Source: Silvania hatchlandensis
GTDB taxonomy: Bacteria > Pseudomonadota > Gammaproteobacteria > Enterobacterales > Enterobacteriaceae
Direction: 5' to 3'
Assembly: GCF_025564065.1 (NCBI RefSeq)
Contig: NZ_JAMGZK010000045.1
Coordinates: forward strand, 120,945-184,944
Length of the DNA: 64,000 nucleotides
Part shown: positions 1-9,606 of the stretch, piece by piece
How positions within the stretch are numbered: the stretch's first letter is position 1
Layout: every line of letters begins with the position of its first letter
The notes under the pieces: model-generated
The model's database searches: none
What the model was told of the DNA's origin: nothing
Seen by the model: only the letters and a program-made list of their open reading frames with translations
Program-made: the position numbers and the translations under genes

Positions 1-2360
1 CCTTCCACCACGCCACCCAAAAATGCGCTGATAGGCTGCCAGTATTTCCAGACAACCAGTGCCACCCCGGCAAGCGCTGCGATAACAAGTCCTACAGGGC
101 TTAGCAATACGCCCAACAGGCTACCAATGCCGATGATAGCCGCACGCAATAGCGCAAACGGCGACATGACCAGCCACCTGAGCACGCCACCCGCCCCCCG
201 AACCGAGGCTATCAACGGAGCGAAGGCTGCACTGGCTAACCCACTGATTCGGGTTGAAAGCTGTCGAACGGCTTCGCCAGGGTTACGGAAAGACGAGACC
301 AGAACTTCCCCCGCCTGCTGGGCATGTTCCTTAATTTTGTCCAGAGCGCCATCACGAAAAGCATCAAGGATCCCGCCCCCATCGTCATCATTACCGCCAC
401 CGCTGAGTGCTTCGCGGATACGTCCTATCCAGCTGACGGTATCGCCGGCATCGTTTCCTGAGAACAATGCGAATAACTTTTTAAATGCCTCGCCAGAGCT
501 AAAAAGCCCCGGCGCGAAGGATGTTAATACCTGGCTCAGACGCCCCAGCAAAGGACTGAGCCTGCCCAGCCCGGTAATAGCGAGTGACTTCATACCAAAG
601 CGGAGTAGGGCTATCGGTCCCAGAACGGCGGCCATGGCGATAGCAAGCGTGCCCAGGGCAAGCGTTACCGACGCCACAACGGCGGCAATCTTCATTAACC
701 GGCCCGCCAGTTCCGGGTTGGCTTCAACCCAACGACGCATTACACCCGTCACGCGCTTAACTGCGTCCATGATTTCCATCAGTGGCGCACGCAGGGTTTC
801 TCCCAGGCTGCTGAGCGTATTGGCCGCCCCCGTCTTAACCAGCAACCATTGCGCGGATAATGAATCCTTGTTGATATCGGATTCTTTCTGCATGGAGCCG
901 TTCGCACTCCCGCCGGAGGTGAGTCTGAGCTGGCGCTGCAGCTCCGGCAGGTTATTGGCGAGCTTCGCCGCATCATCGCCAAACTCTTTGCCAAATAACA
1001 TGGTCATGGCAGACAGGCGTTTGTCCTGCGGCAGACGGTTAACCTTTTCCAGCACGCGCTGGATGGTGCCGATGGCGTCGGTGGTCATCTGCTTTTCAAT
1101 CTCTGCCGGATTGAGCTTCAGCAGGTCCATGCCTTCGAAGAAGCGCTTACTCTGCATAGTGGCAATGGACAACTCACGCACCATGGCGTTTGACGCACTG
1201 GCAGCGATTTCCGGCGCAGCACCTAAAGACAGGAACGTGGAGCCGAGCGCGGCGGCCTTGCGATAGTCGAGACGGTCAGCCACGCCCCCCATACGCTGCA
1301 GCACGTCGATAATGTCTGCCCCTTTGGACATGGCGTTATCGTCCAGATAGTTCAGTGCATCACCCAGCTGTTCAATGTTGCGGGTCGGCACCTTATACAG
1401 ACTGGCGATTTTCCCCAGCCCCTCGGACAGCTCATCGGCCGGCAGTTCAAACGCCGTAGATGCCTTAGCCGCCGTGCTGGCAAACGCCAGCAGGTCGCGC
1501 TTCTGATCCGCCCAGGAATCATTCGGGTTCGCCACGTTCATGCGTGCCCCGCCTTCAACCAGCGCGGCATAATCCACCGCGCCGTTTTCCATCGGCAGCT
1601 GTTCACTGGCAGCCTTGATGGCGTCCTGCATTTCATAGAACCGGGCGGTGCGGTTGCCGTTGTCATCACGCAAGCCGTTGACCTGCTTCGCCACGCCTTT
1701 CATGGCATCTTCCATGCTGGCGTAGCTTTTCACCGCCGCCATCACCGGCGCGCCCATCGCCAGCCCGGCTGCGGTTGTTGTGGCCCCGGCACCGGCAATC
1801 CTGTCCCGCACTTCGAGACGGCGGGAATACTGATCGCGGACCGCATTCATCCGCGCCTGCTGTTCGCCCAGGCGTTTCAGGGATTTCATCTGACGGTCCA
1901 GCGCCTGGCGGGTTTCGTCGGCGTTCTGCCGGAGTTCACGCTGCGCGCTGCTGAGCTTTTTCGTGTCCAGCCCGGCTTCATTCAGCGCAAGACGCTGACG
2001 CTGGACCGACTGGCGCAGGCCGTTGTATTTGCCCTGCAGATCCGTTACGCGGCTTTTTGCCTGCTCAAGGAGTCGGGTCTGCGCTGCTGTCGGGCGACTG
2101 GTGGCGTTAAACTGCGTGGCGAGTTTCGCCGCTTCTTCGCGTGCGGCTTTAAGACTGTTGCCGGTGACTGCCAGCTGCGCGCTGGCCTTGCGAAAACCCT
2201 CAATTTTTCCCGCCTGGGTATCTAACTCTTTAAGGCGGGCGCGGCTTTGCTGGACGGCCGCTGCCAGCTCTTTCGAGCTGGCCTGCGCGGAACGGAAGGG
2301 GCGGGTGAGCCTATCAACCGCATTCAGAATCACCTGCAGGCGCAGGTTTTTGTCACTCAT
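1..2360 (-). CDS. T: Phage tail tape measure protein (P2 gpT-like), partial
   Basis: About 786 codons are open on the minus strand and run off the left edge, so the C-terminus is missing. The start is the ATG at 2358-2360 (MSDKNLRLQV), which overlaps the stop of the E' frame as in P2. The N-terminal 200 residues are rich in charged heptads and Gln/Lys/Arg (coiled coil), followed by Ala/Gly-rich hydrophobic stretches (for example around 650-745) typical of tape measure proteins. In P2 this protein sets tail length inside the tube and is ejected at infection. Its place directly after E/E' in the tail operon supports the call. Confidence 0.9.
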   Translation of the reverse strand, partial: MSDKNLRLQVILNAVDRLTRPFRSAQASSKELAAAVQQSRARLKELDTQAGKIEGFRKASAQLAVTGNSLKAAREEAAKLATQFNATSRPTAAQTRLLEQAKSRVTDLQGKYNGLRQSVQRQRLALNEAGLDTKKLSSAQRELRQNADETRQALDRQMKSLKRLGEQQARMNAVRDQYSRRLEVRDRIAGAGATTTAAGLAMGAPVMAAVKSYASMEDAMKGVAKQVNGLRDDNGNRTARFYEMQDAIKAASEQLPMENGAVDYAALVEGGARMNVANPNDSWADQKRDLLAFASTAAKASTAFELPADELSEGLGKIASLYKVPTRNIEQLGDALNYLDDNAMSKGADIIDVLQRMGGVADRLDYRKAAALGSTFLSLGAAPEIAASASNAMVRELSIATMQSKRFFEGMDLLKLNPAEIEKQMTTDAIGTIQRVLEKVNRLPQDKRLSAMTMLFGKEFGDDAAKLANNLPELQRQLRLTSGGSANGSMQKESDINKDSLSAQWLLVKTGAANTLSSLGETLRAPLMEIMDAVKRVTGVMRRWVEANPELAGRLMKIAAVVASVTLALGTLAIAMAAVLGPIALLRFGMKSLAITGLGRLSPLLGRLSQVLTSFAPGLFSSGEAFKKLFALFSGNDAGDTVSWIGRIREALSGGGNDDDGGGILDAFRDGALDKIKEHAQQAGEVLVSSFRNPGEAVRQLSTRISGLASAAFAPLIASVRGAGGVLRWLVMSPFALLRAAIIGIGSLLGVLLSPVGLVIAALAGVALVVWKYWQPISAFLGGVVE

Positions 2361-2789
2361 CGCTGGCCCCGCTTCGCAGAATGGCTTTATGTCGCCACTC
2401 CAGCACATCCGTTAGCGGCATAACGTCAGTGACGGACGGCGACCAGTGAAAGATGGTGGCAATGTCCGCCACCAGATCATCAACCGTCAGGCTGTCGGCA
2501 AACCGGCAAGCACCGACTTCTTCAATAAAAAAGTGACCACCTCAACCGACAGCGCGGTGAGATCGGCGGGGTCCAGCTCGGCCATTTCCTGCGCGGTCAG
2601 GGTCGGCGTGGAGATACGTGGGATAACGGTCATCATCGCGCCCACATCCATATCCATGATGGCCTGCAGGCGGGTGCCTCGCAGCGCGCCTGACTGAGGC
2701 TTTCGCAGAATGATTTCGGTGATTTCGGTTGTACCGCGCTTGATCGGAGTATCCAGCTGTACGGCCTTTTCGGTTGGTTTATCGCTCAT
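2353..2789 (-). CDS. E': Tail assembly chaperone E+E' made by -1 frameshift
   Basis: The E frame reads up to a run of six T followed by A (T TTT TTA, near 2523-2530 on the minus strand). A -1 slip there joins it to an open frame that continues VGACRFADSLTVDDLV and ends SGASDE at 2353, overlapping the start of T. The product would be about 145 residues, close to P2 E+E'. Established knowledge: P2-like phages make gpE and the gpE+E' fusion by programmed -1 frameshifting, the equivalent of lambda G/GT, and the ratio matters for tail assembly. The slip site is read from sequence; its use is inferred. Confidence 0.8.
2487..2789 (-). CDS. E: Tail assembly protein gpE
   Basis: This 100-residue protein (MSDKPTEKAVQLDTPIKRGT...) matches the P2 gpE family in length and position, between the tail tube gene and the tape measure gene. 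It has no membrane segment or signal peptide. It is the unshifted product; the frameshifted longer form is listed separately. It is expected to chaperone the tape measure protein while the tail tube polymerises and not to remain in the virion. Confidence 0.88.
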   Translation of the reverse strand: MSDKPTEKAVQLDTPIKRGTTEITEIILRKPQSGALRGTRLQAIMDMDVGAMMTVIPRISTPTLTAQEMAELDPADLTALSVEVVTFLLKKSVLAGLPTA

Positions 2790-2843
2790 GTTCGTGTCCT
2801 GTTAGTGGGGTACTGGCGCGGCTGCCCGCGCCGTTGATGTGAA

Positions 2844-3359
2844 TCAGAGGCCGAGGGCGTTACGGTGCGCTTCCATCAGGTCCACGCCGCCCACGATTTC
2901 AATCATGTTGACCAGATCGACCTCATACAGCACTTCGCCGTTAATGGTCAGCTTCGCGTAGCTGTTGGTGCTGGTGACTTTGGTGGTGCTGCTCTCGCCC
3001 GTTTTCCACTCGCCGGAGTCCAGTTCCTTGTGACGCCCGCGCACAACCAGCTCCACCGCCTGCACTTCGCCGGTGTCATCGCGCTGAATGGAACCGGTAA
3101 AGCGCAACTGGATGGCATCCACCGTGGTTTTGCCCATCTGTCTGAACAGCAGCAGCTCGGTGCCCCCGATGGAAAACTCAGTATCAATAGCGCCGTCATC
3201 CAGCCCCATATCCACATCCACCGCGCCAGGCATCCCGCCACCACGATACTTCTCAAACTTGCGGGTGAATTTCGGCAGGGTGAGCGACTCGACGATCCCC
3301 TGCCAGTTGTTCCCGTCGTTAAACAGGTTCAGGTGTTTTAACTTGCGTGGTAAAGCCAT
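2844..3359 (-). CDS. FII: Major tail tube protein gpFII
   Basis: The protein has 171 residues (MALPRKLKHLNLFNDGNNWQ...), the same size class as P2 FII, and lies immediately downstream of the sheath gene. It polymerises into the inner tube of the contractile tail. The conserved N-terminal motif KLKHLNLFNDG and the GGMPGAVDVDMGLDDG stretch are characteristic of the P2 tube family. It is cotranscribed with the sheath gene, 9 bases apart. Confidence 0.95.
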   Translation of the reverse strand: MALPRKLKHLNLFNDGNNWQGIVESLTLPKFTRKFEKYRGGGMPGAVDVDMGLDDGAIDTEFSIGGTELLLFRQMGKTTVDAIQLRFTGSIQRDDTGEVQAVELVVRGRHKELDSGEWKTGESSTTKVTSTNSYAKLTINGEVLYEVDLVNMIEIVGGVDLMEAHRNALGL

Positions 3360-3368
3360 GGGGTCCCC

Positions 3369-4541
3369 TTACGCGCTAACACGGCTGGAGAAATCCAGCA
3401 GGTATTGATCGGTGATGCGCTGGCGCAGCATCAGGTTTTCAAGCGGTGGCACCGGCGTGTAGTCGTAGTCGATAGTGAGTTTCCCGGCCTTCAGGGAGTC
3501 CTTATCGTTCACGGATTCATCCAGCCAGCAGTCTGCGCCGATGATGTAGCCCTGTGTTTTCAGGTTGCGCAGTTTGGCGCGGATACCTTCGATAATGTCA
3601 CGCGCCAGCGACGGGTTGAGCGTGCCATCCACCGCCCACATGTGCGCCTCTGCGATGGTGTCGGCCAGCACCTGCGCCGTGCGGGTGTAGTTTTCAAAGG
3701 CAAACAGCGGATCGTCACTGAGGCAACGGGAACCCCAGAAGCGGAAGCCGTCTTTGCGGATCAGCGTGGTCACATCGTTCTTGTTAAGCAGTCCCGCATC
3801 GGTGGCCGGGTCCTGCAGATCCCAGAACACATCAGCAGAAACGCCGGTGACGCCGTTGACGCCAACGTTGGACAGGGTTTTGTGCCAGCCGGTCTGCTCG
3901 TCAATTTTGGCGCGCAGACCGAGCGCGCGGGCGGAGGCGTAAGCCGTCGCATCGGCATTCAGCACGGTGTCAAAGTTGATGAAATCAGGCCAGATCAGCA
4001 TCCCTTCGCGCTGGCTGAAGTTATCGCGGTAGGCAATAGCTTCCTCCACCGTTTTGCAGCCGTAGGCAGACAGGTAGGCAAACCCGCGCAGGCTCTGCGC
4101 CACACTGAGCAGCTCAGTGGCCACCGCCTGCGTGTCATGGCCGGGCACGCCAAGAATGCGCGGCTTGACGCCGAGCTGCGACTGCGCCGAAAGCAGGGCT
4201 TTCATGCCGGTTTTTTTACCGTCAGCGGTTACGCCGCCGATAATGTTGGAGGTGGTTTCCGCTTCGGTTTCGCCCTGCGCCACGCGTACGACAACCGTCA
4301 CAGGTTTTGCCTGGTCTGCAATCGCATCCAGCGAGCGGGCCAGCGTGCCGGACTCACCCGCTTTTCCGCTGGCAGTCAGCACGTCGGTCAATAAAACAGG
4401 CTTATTAAGGGGGAACATGGACGCATCGGCATCATCGCCGGTGCAGACCATGCCCACGATGGCGGTGCTCATCGTGGTAATGGATCGGGTGCCTTCGTTG
4501 ATTTCAACAACGCGCACCCCGTGGTGATAATCCTGAGTCAT
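3369..4541 (-). CDS. FI: Contractile tail sheath protein gpFI
   Basis: The 390-residue protein begins [19 protein letters not shown], the typical N-terminus of P2 FI sheaths, and has the length of the family. It forms the contractile outer sheath around the gpFII tube. It is the first gene of the FI-FII-E-T operon; an Ogr-type activator site lies about 70 bases upstream of its start (4613-4630). Confidence 0.96.
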   Translation of the reverse strand: MTQDYHHGVRVVEINEGTRSITTMSTAIVGMVCTGDDADASMFPLNKPVLLTDVLTASGKAGESGTLARSLDAIADQAKPVTVVVRVAQGETEAETTSNIIGGVTADGKKTGMKALLSAQSQLGVKPRILGVPGHDTQAVATELLSVAQSLRGFAYLSAYGCKTVEEAIAYRDNFSQREGMLIWPDFINFDTVLNADATAYASARALGLRAKIDEQTGWHKTLSNVGVNGVTGVSADVFWDLQDPATDAGLLNKNDVTTLIRKDGFRFWGSRCLSDDPLFAFENYTRTAQVLADTIAEAHMWAVDGTLNPSLARDIIEGIRAKLRNLKTQGYIIGADCWLDESVNDKDSLKAGKLTIDYDYTPVPPLENLMLRQRITDQYLLDFSSRVSA

Positions 4542-4611
4542 GTAGCGGTTCTCCTCATGAGGTTTCCGCTACATGGTGCTGGCATTTTATTTCGCGTTCA
4601 CTTGTTGCCCG

Positions 4612-4631
4612 TTGTATCACGCCCCACACAG
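4612..4631 (-). promoter_or_regulatory. Ogr/Delta-type activator site, late promoter PF
   Basis: TGT at 4613-4615 and ACA at 4628-4630 are separated by exactly 12 bases. This is the TGT-N12-ACA dyad known to bind the zinc-finger activator Ogr near -55 of P2 late promoters. Its position 70 bases before FI matches P2 PF. Two other sites of the same form lie at the V and O/P operon starts in this window. Confidence 0.65.
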
Positions 4632-4638
4632 CAACCAT

Positions 4639-4660
4639 AAAAGGCCTCGCTTCGGAGGCC
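4639..4660 (-). terminator. Rho-independent terminator after tail fibre assembly gene
   Basis: The sequence ggcctcgcttcggaggcc (4643-4660) forms a GC-rich stem read from the minus strand, followed by four T (aaaa at 4639-4642 on +). It lies about 40 bases beyond the stop of the tail fibre assembly gene and would end the V-to-G operon. Confidence 0.75.
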
Positions 4661-4696
4661 GTGCTGGTTCGATAAAATGGGTGCGATTCCGTTTAC

Positions 4697-5125
4697 CTAC
4701 ATAACAGGCGTTGCAGGCCAGTCGATGTGGTTCGGGTCTGTTGTTTCGACCGCTTTAACCTCTTTGATATAATTCATCCATAAAATGAGCTTCTCCTTCT
4801 CTTCATCACTGATGATGCCCAGTGACAATTCTGTACGCCAGTCAGCTGTTAAAGAATTCGCATATTGCAGCCGTGATTGTTTCTCAATTTCTGCCAGCGC
4901 GATCAGCTCTTCTGCTGTAAGCGGCGGGATTGCCTTCCAGTATGGAAATCCATCACTCCCTGCCGCAAGGCAATATCCTGCCGGGGTCGCGCCTGTAAAC
5001 TCAGTCCATTGTTCGTGCGTAATCTCAACAGCATCATCCGGCCATCCGGTGCCCTCTTCATAGTTCTCTTTCAGTTCTTCTGGATAAAAACCGGAAGTTG
5101 CTGCACTAAAATAAATTTTGCTCAT
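4697..5125 (-). CDS. G: Tail fibre assembly protein (Tfa/gpG-like)
   Basis: This 142-residue protein (MSKIYFSAATSGFYPEELKE...) has the N-terminus and acidic character of the phage Tfa family, chaperones needed to fold and attach tail fibres. The family motif region around the conserved TGYCLAAGSDG-like segment (here PAGYCLAAGSDGFPYW) is visible. It begins 1 base after the fibre gene stops, as expected for a fibre/chaperone pair that co-evolves. GC is lower than in the structural genes, suggesting module exchange. Confidence 0.88.
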   Translation of the reverse strand: MSKIYFSAATSGFYPEELKENYEEGTGWPDDAVEITHEQWTEFTGATPAGYCLAAGSDGFPYWKAIPPLTAEELIALAEIEKQSRLQYANSLTADWRTELSLGIISDEEKEKLILWMNYIKEVKAVETTDPNHIDWPATPVM

Positions 5126-5126
5126 G

Positions 5127-7832
5127 TTAATACCCGATAGCTAAGAAGTGCATGGACATCGCCGCAGAGCCTGATGCCGCCGCTGTAACATCCGTTCCGT
5201 TTACCTTAAGCGACTGTATCTGGTAATCGAAGAGCGTCGTTGAACCCTGCGTTCTCGCGCCGCTAAGGCCAACACCGGCCACATCGTTTGGCACGTTGTG
5301 GGTGAGGAAAACGTGCAGGGCTGCATTTGGAAATGCGACTGGATAGGCTTTCTGACTCAGAACACCGATAGTCGCAGCCGCGAGGCCCCACTGGATGATG
5401 ATCCCGGATGGCAGCTTCTGGTATCCGGTATCGGCTTTTACCCCTGTAAAAAACGACATGTCGGGTATCTGGTTTGCCCCGATACCGACATCCCGTAATG
5501 CTGCCGTTTTTAGCTCAAGGTTGGTTCGCGCCTCAGCAGCTGTTTTGCCGCCCGTACCGCCATTTATAATGGGAATGACAGTTGATGAATCACTGGTGAA
5601 TAACTGATCTACTCCAAATGCGCGAGAGCCTTTTGCTCCATAAATAACCACACGATAGTCTTTGCGGTTACCATTCCCAGTGGACTGTGAGGTAACGTTG
5701 ACTACGTAGCGGTCAGCGTTATTGCGCGCAATAATACATTCAACAGTTACGATATCTCCTGCTACATACGGTAAACCCGCAGGTGCATTCGCCCACTGTG
5801 AAACGTTGACCATAATATTTTGGCCAGATACAAAATCGAACTGCTGCCAATCGAGGGTTGTGTAATTTTGGCTTGAAATACCCTGTCCAATCGCCGCCAT
5901 CGCATCCGCACCAACCAGACGCCAGCCGTTAGCATCACCGCCCGGATACCATGTAACTGCTGTCCACTTCGCGGCAGCATTAGGCTCTCCTCGACGCTCA
6001 TAGGTTCCAGCCGGGGTAAACATCAGTTGGCAAAGGCCCATGATGGTGCCACCTGATCGACGCAATGAAAGAATAACAGCATTGCTCTGTCCAGCAGTGA
6101 GTCCAACAGGCCCATCACCACGGGCGCCAGACAAAATATATGTAGTATTTTGAGCGAACCAGGCTGCGTCAGACAGGCTCGTTACTGTGCCGGGTAAAAC
6201 CTTATTCGAACTCAGCCCGCCAATCTCGAACCAGTCAGACCATGGCCCATCAAGGCCGTTCCAGACACCCGTCAGGTTACGGAGATACATTCTCCCACCG
6301 CGCACCGTATAACGCTGGCCTCCACCAAACTGGTTATAAGGCAAAATCTCCACATCCCCAACCGCGCCATCTTCGGGAAATCCATTAGCAATAGTTGCAC
6401 CTACTGAGCTGTATTTTCCCCATTTACCGATGAAATCCGGGGTTGGGCCATAATTGTTAAGGTTGGCATTTGCCGGAAGATCTCCGCGCATAAGCAATGC
6501 AGGTGACACTGCACGGCTTACAAACTCCGTAGTTGCGAGCTGGGTAGTATTGTTTCCTGCCGCCGCCGTTGGGGCAGTCGGTGCACCGGTCAGTACCGGG
6601 CTGGCAAGCGGCGCTTTCAGCGCCAGCTGGTTGGTCATCGTGGTGGCAAAGTTTGCATCGTTGCCGAGCGCATCAGCTAATTCTTTCAGTGTATCCAGTG
6701 CAGCGGGTGAACTGTTAACAAGCGCAGTGACAGCAGCTTTCACAAAGGCCGTGGTGGCGATCTGCGTGTTATTAACCGTCTGCGCTGCCGTCGGTGCCGT
6801 CGGTGCACCAGTTAAGGCTGGACTCGCAAGAGGGGCTTTTAATGCCAGAGCTGAGGTGACAGCGGCATTCAGTACAGCAATGGCAGACTGCACAAATTCC
6901 GTTGTGGAAAGCTGCTTTGTGTTGGTTCCCGCGGCCGCTGTTGGCGCTGTCGGTAACCCGGTGAGTCCTGGGCTGGCCAATGGAGCTTTCAGCGCAAGCT
7001 GGTTGGTCATGGTGGTGGCAAAGTTTGCATCATTGCCCAGCGCCGCTGCCAGTTCTCCCAGGGTATCCAGCACATCCGGCGAAGAGTTAATCAGCGCCGC
7101 CACAGCGGCTTTTACGTAGGCGGTGGTGGCAATCTGGGTATCGCTCACCGTCTGCGCTGCTGTTGGTGCTGTTGGTTTTCCGGTCAGCGCCGGACTGGCT
7201 ATCGGCGCTTTAAGATTGGTCGCATCCATGACGGTTTTAACCGCCTTAGGCGTGGCGGCCTGCGCTTCTGACGCGCTGTTCGTGGCGCTGTTGAGCTGCG
7301 TAAACCCTTTGGCGGTCAGAGTGGCGTCCGGGTGACTGCGGGATTTAGCATGCTTGTCGATTTCACTGTCGACATAATCCTGAGTAGCCATCACCGTGGT
7401 AGTGTCCATGGTAATGGTAATCGCAGACACCTCGCTGACCGCGATCACCATGCGAATGACCATTTTGCGCCCGGCCCCTTCACTCAGTGAAGGTTTGTAG
7501 GTTTCGGCCATGTTACCGACGGCAAGCAGCGTTCCTGCCGCATCATAGAGCGCCATTTCCCGGATCCAGAAACCGCCCGTTTCCGGCGGGATCACCAGTT
7601 CGGCTACGATATTTTTCGGGTCGCTGGCGTCAATACTCGCGCGGTTTATCGGGGCACGATGCACCTCTTTAACCAGCTTTGTCTGGGCCGGTGATGGGGT
7701 GGGCAACGTGCCGTTACCGTCACCCACGGCCATTTTTGCGGTATTGTCCAGAACAATGCTGGCAGTACCAGCCAGAACCGCCGCGATTTTTGCGGCTCCT
7801 GCAGTGGTGATAATAGTTTTAAATTTCGCCAT
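5127..7832 (-). CDS. H: Tail fibre protein gpH
   Basis: The 901-residue protein has a P2 gpH-like N-terminus (MAKFKTIITTAGAAKIAAVL, residues 1-160) that anchors the fibre to the baseplate. Then comes an Ala/Pro/Thr-rich shaft (about 205-440) containing four copies of a LKAPLASPALTGAPTAPTAA-type unit arranged as two long tandem blocks. A variable distal part follows, and a C-terminal domain (about 800-901) ends SMHFLAIGY. The distal half determines host range. It is followed directly by its assembly chaperone. Confidence 0.93.
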   Translation of the reverse strand: MAKFKTIITTAGAAKIAAVLAGTASIVLDNTAKMAVGDGNGTLPTPSPAQTKLVKEVHRAPINRASIDASDPKNIVAELVIPPETGGFWIREMALYDAAGTLLAVGNMAETYKPSLSEGAGRKMVIRMVIAVSEVSAITITMDTTTVMATQDYVDSEIDKHAKSRSHPDATLTAKGFTQLNSATNSASEAQAATPKAVKTVMDATNLKAPIASPALTGKPTAPTAAQTVSDTQIATTAYVKAAVAALINSSPDVLDTLGELAAALGNDANFATTMTNQLALKAPLASPGLTGLPTAPTAAAGTNTKQLSTTEFVQSAIAVLNAAVTSALALKAPLASPALTGAPTAPTAAQTVNNTQIATTAFVKAAVTALVNSSPAALDTLKELADALGNDANFATTMTNQLALKAPLASPVLTGAPTAPTAAAGNNTTQLATTEFVSRAVSPALLMRGDLPANANLNNYGPTPDFIGKWGKYSSVGATIANGFPEDGAVGDVEILPYNQFGGGQRYTVRGGRMYLRNLTGVWNGLDGPWSDWFEIGGLSSNKVLPGTVTSLSDAAWFAQNTTYILSGARGDGPVGLTAGQSNAVILSLRRSGGTIMGLCQLMFTPAGTYERRGEPNAAAKWTAVTWYPGGDANGWRLVGADAMAAIGQGISSQNYTTLDWQQFDFVSGQNIMVNVSQWANAPAGLPYVAGDIVTVECIIARNNADRYVVNVTSQSTGNGNRKDYRVVIYGAKGSRAFGVDQLFTSDSSTVIPIINGGTGGKTAAEARTNLELKTAALRDVGIGANQIPDMSFFTGVKADTGYQKLPSGIIIQWGLAAATIGVLSQKAYPVAFPNAALHVFLTHNVPNDVAGVGLSGARTQGSTTLFDYQIQSLKVNGTDVTAAASGSAAMSMHFLAIGY
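6500..7217 (-). repeat. Tandem duplication inside the tail fibre shaft
   Basis: Two units of roughly 120 codons follow each other. Each contains LKAPxASPxLTGxPTAPTAA, then TTAYVKAAV or TTAFVKAAV, the segment ALGNDANFATTMTNQLALKA, a second LTG-PTAPTAA and TTEFV. Protein identity is high while the DNA has drifted at third positions. Boundaries are approximate. The shaft probably lengthens or shortens by recombination between these units. Confidence 0.75.
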
Positions 7833-7837
7833 GATAA

Positions 7838-8359
7838 TTACCCTGGGTAAACCGTAATAATGTCGCCGTCATAAACGATGCCGCCGGTATACAGATAACC
7901 CGGCACCTCCTGCACGATGTTGATGGAACAGTGACGACTGACGGGTCTGGCATCACTGATCAGCCTGTCCATTTCCGTGTTCATGTCCGGCGTCATGCCA
8001 CTATCAGGCACCCCGATATCCAGTTCGAACGTGCCTGGCGTGGCGTTGTTTTCCCACCACTCTGTAATACCGATAATGCGGCCAAGTGGACCAACGGCAC
8101 TGCGGATAGCAGCCAGGGTGCCTTTGCGGCTGTGGATGAAAAAGGCATCGCTGACAGCCTTTCGTTTCACGTTCTCGGCCCAGGCTTCATCCCAACGGTC
8201 AACCGAAAACGCCCAGGCCAGATACGGCAAAAACTTCACAGGGCATTTCCACGGATTCCACAGGTCGCGCAGCGGCACGTCGAGATTGCTGATATCGCTG
8301 CAGGCCTGCGCCAGGCGACGCTCAAGGGCAGACGATCCCGGCGGGAGCAGGCTATTCAT
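7838..8359 (-). CDS. I: Baseplate/tail protein gpI
   Basis: The protein has 173 residues (MNSLLPPGSSALERRLAQAC...) and matches the P2 gpI family, a baseplate component. It contains the family signature DLWNPWKCPVKFLPYLAWAF around residues 35-55. It overlaps the end of J by 8 bases and precedes the fibre gene by 5 bases. Confidence 0.94.
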   Translation of the reverse strand: MNSLLPPGSSALERRLAQACSDISNLDVPLRDLWNPWKCPVKFLPYLAWAFSVDRWDEAWAENVKRKAVSDAFFIHSRKGTLAAIRSAVGPLGRIIGITEWWENNATPGTFELDIGVPDSGMTPDMNTEMDRLISDARPVSRHCSINIVQEVPGYLYTGGIVYDGDIITVYPG

Positions 8360-9260
8360 CCGTTCCCCCGATAGTTACTGTTGACGCTGTGCAGTAAGCC
8401 GCCTTTGATTTATCCAGCACCACATCAACTACAGGCGCGATGAGTTCTACGCGCTGAACCCCTTCCACATGCAGTGCACCGTAAATGGCGGATTTGCGTA
8501 TATCACGCCCCAGCCGTGCCTGGGCTTTAATGTAGGTCTCCAGTCGGTCAATCGCGGCCGCTTTAACAGGTTCCGCCTCCGGCCCCGGATAGAGATAGAG
8601 CTTTGCGTTAATGGTGTAATTCACGATGGAGGCAGACTGCACCAATACACGGTCAGCCACTGGCCGCACACTTTCATCGTTAAGCGCGGCAGCCACCACA
8701 GCGAGCAGGTCTGTTGCTGCCGTTCCATCTCCTTCGCGGGATAGTATGGTAACGGTGACATTTGCCGGTGACGGACTGACAGCTGATGCATCAGCCACAC
8801 GGCCATCAGCACTGCGCGCGTGAAATTCATAGGCCGCAGACGGGCCTGCAACACTCAATCCCTCCATGGCTGCAGGAATGCGCTGGCGCAGATCAGTATC
8901 AGACTCCATCACCGCTTCAACCGGCGGAACCGCCGTCGGGTCATCAGGGATGATCATCAGTCGTGGTACGTTATTGATGGCCGCCAGCTGATCGAGATCG
9001 CCGCCAATGGCATAAGCCACCATGACCGCCTGCGCGGCCTCATTAATTCGCTGGCGCAGCAGAATTTCCCGGTATGTGTTTTCCTGCAGCAATTTGGTGA
9101 TGGGTTCAGATTCCAGCTCAAGCGTGCGCCGCACCGCGTACTGTTCATCTGCAGGATAAAGGGCCACAAAAGCTGCCTTACGCTCAGCAAGCAGCGCCTC
9201 AAAGTCCGGCACCTCAACGATCTGCGGTGCCGGGAGCTGGGAAAGGTCAATGACCGCCAT
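8352..9260 (-). CDS. J: Baseplate wedge protein gpJ
   Basis: This 302-residue protein (MAVIDLSQLPAPQIVEVPDF...) has the P2 gpJ length and N-terminus. It builds the edge of the baseplate together with W and I. It overlaps W by 14 bases and I by 8 bases, a translationally coupled arrangement. Confidence 0.95.
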   Translation of the reverse strand: MAVIDLSQLPAPQIVEVPDFEALLAERKAAFVALYPADEQYAVRRTLELESEPITKLLQENTYREILLRQRINEAAQAVMVAYAIGGDLDQLAAINNVPRLMIIPDDPTAVPPVEAVMESDTDLRQRIPAAMEGLSVAGPSAAYEFHARSADGRVADASAVSPSPANVTVTILSREGDGTAATDLLAVVAAALNDESVRPVADRVLVQSASIVNYTINAKLYLYPGPEAEPVKAAAIDRLETYIKAQARLGRDIRKSAIYGALHVEGVQRVELIAPVVDVVLDKSKAAYCTASTVTIGGTDE

Positions 9261-9606
9261 TATCTGCTCCTGTTGGTACTGAAAGGGAAACAGGCGCGCC
9301 GTTATTGCGCTTCCCGGTTAGCTCAACCACCATTGAGCCGTCAAAGCTGCTGCTGATAGTGATGGATTCCAGCGTAAGACGTGGCTCCCATCGGCTCAGG
9401 GCCACATAGACCGCAGACATGATCTGCAGGCGCAGCGCCGGGTTTTGGGGCTGGTCTATCAGGGCAGAGAGCAGGGAGCCGTATTCCCGGCGGGCAATAC
9501 GGCTCCCCTGTGGCGTCAGCAGAATATCGCGCACCGACTGGCGCAGATGGTCCGTATCAGTGATAGCCCTGCCGTTGCTCTGACTCATGCCGATATACAG
9601 CGTCAT
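9247..9606 (-). CDS. W: Baseplate wedge protein gpW (lysozyme-like gp25 family)
   Basis: The protein has 119 residues (MTLYIGMSQSNGRAITDTDH...) and contains the GSRIARREYGSLL motif found in P2 gpW/T4 gp25-type baseplate proteins. It is translationally coupled to V (4-base overlap) and J. It is expected to trigger sheath polymerisation on the baseplate. Confidence 0.94.
   Translation of the reverse strand: MTLYIGMSQSNGRAITDTDHLRQSVRDILLTPQGSRIARREYGSLLSALIDQPQNPALRLQIMSAVYVALSRWEPRLTLESITISSSFDGSMVVELTGKRNNGAPVSLSVPTGADNGGH

Noticed and set aside
127..1266. A 379-codon + strand frame in the tape measure region
   Set aside because: It is the antisense shadow of the T gene, whose minus-strand frame is open for 786 codons with tape-measure character.
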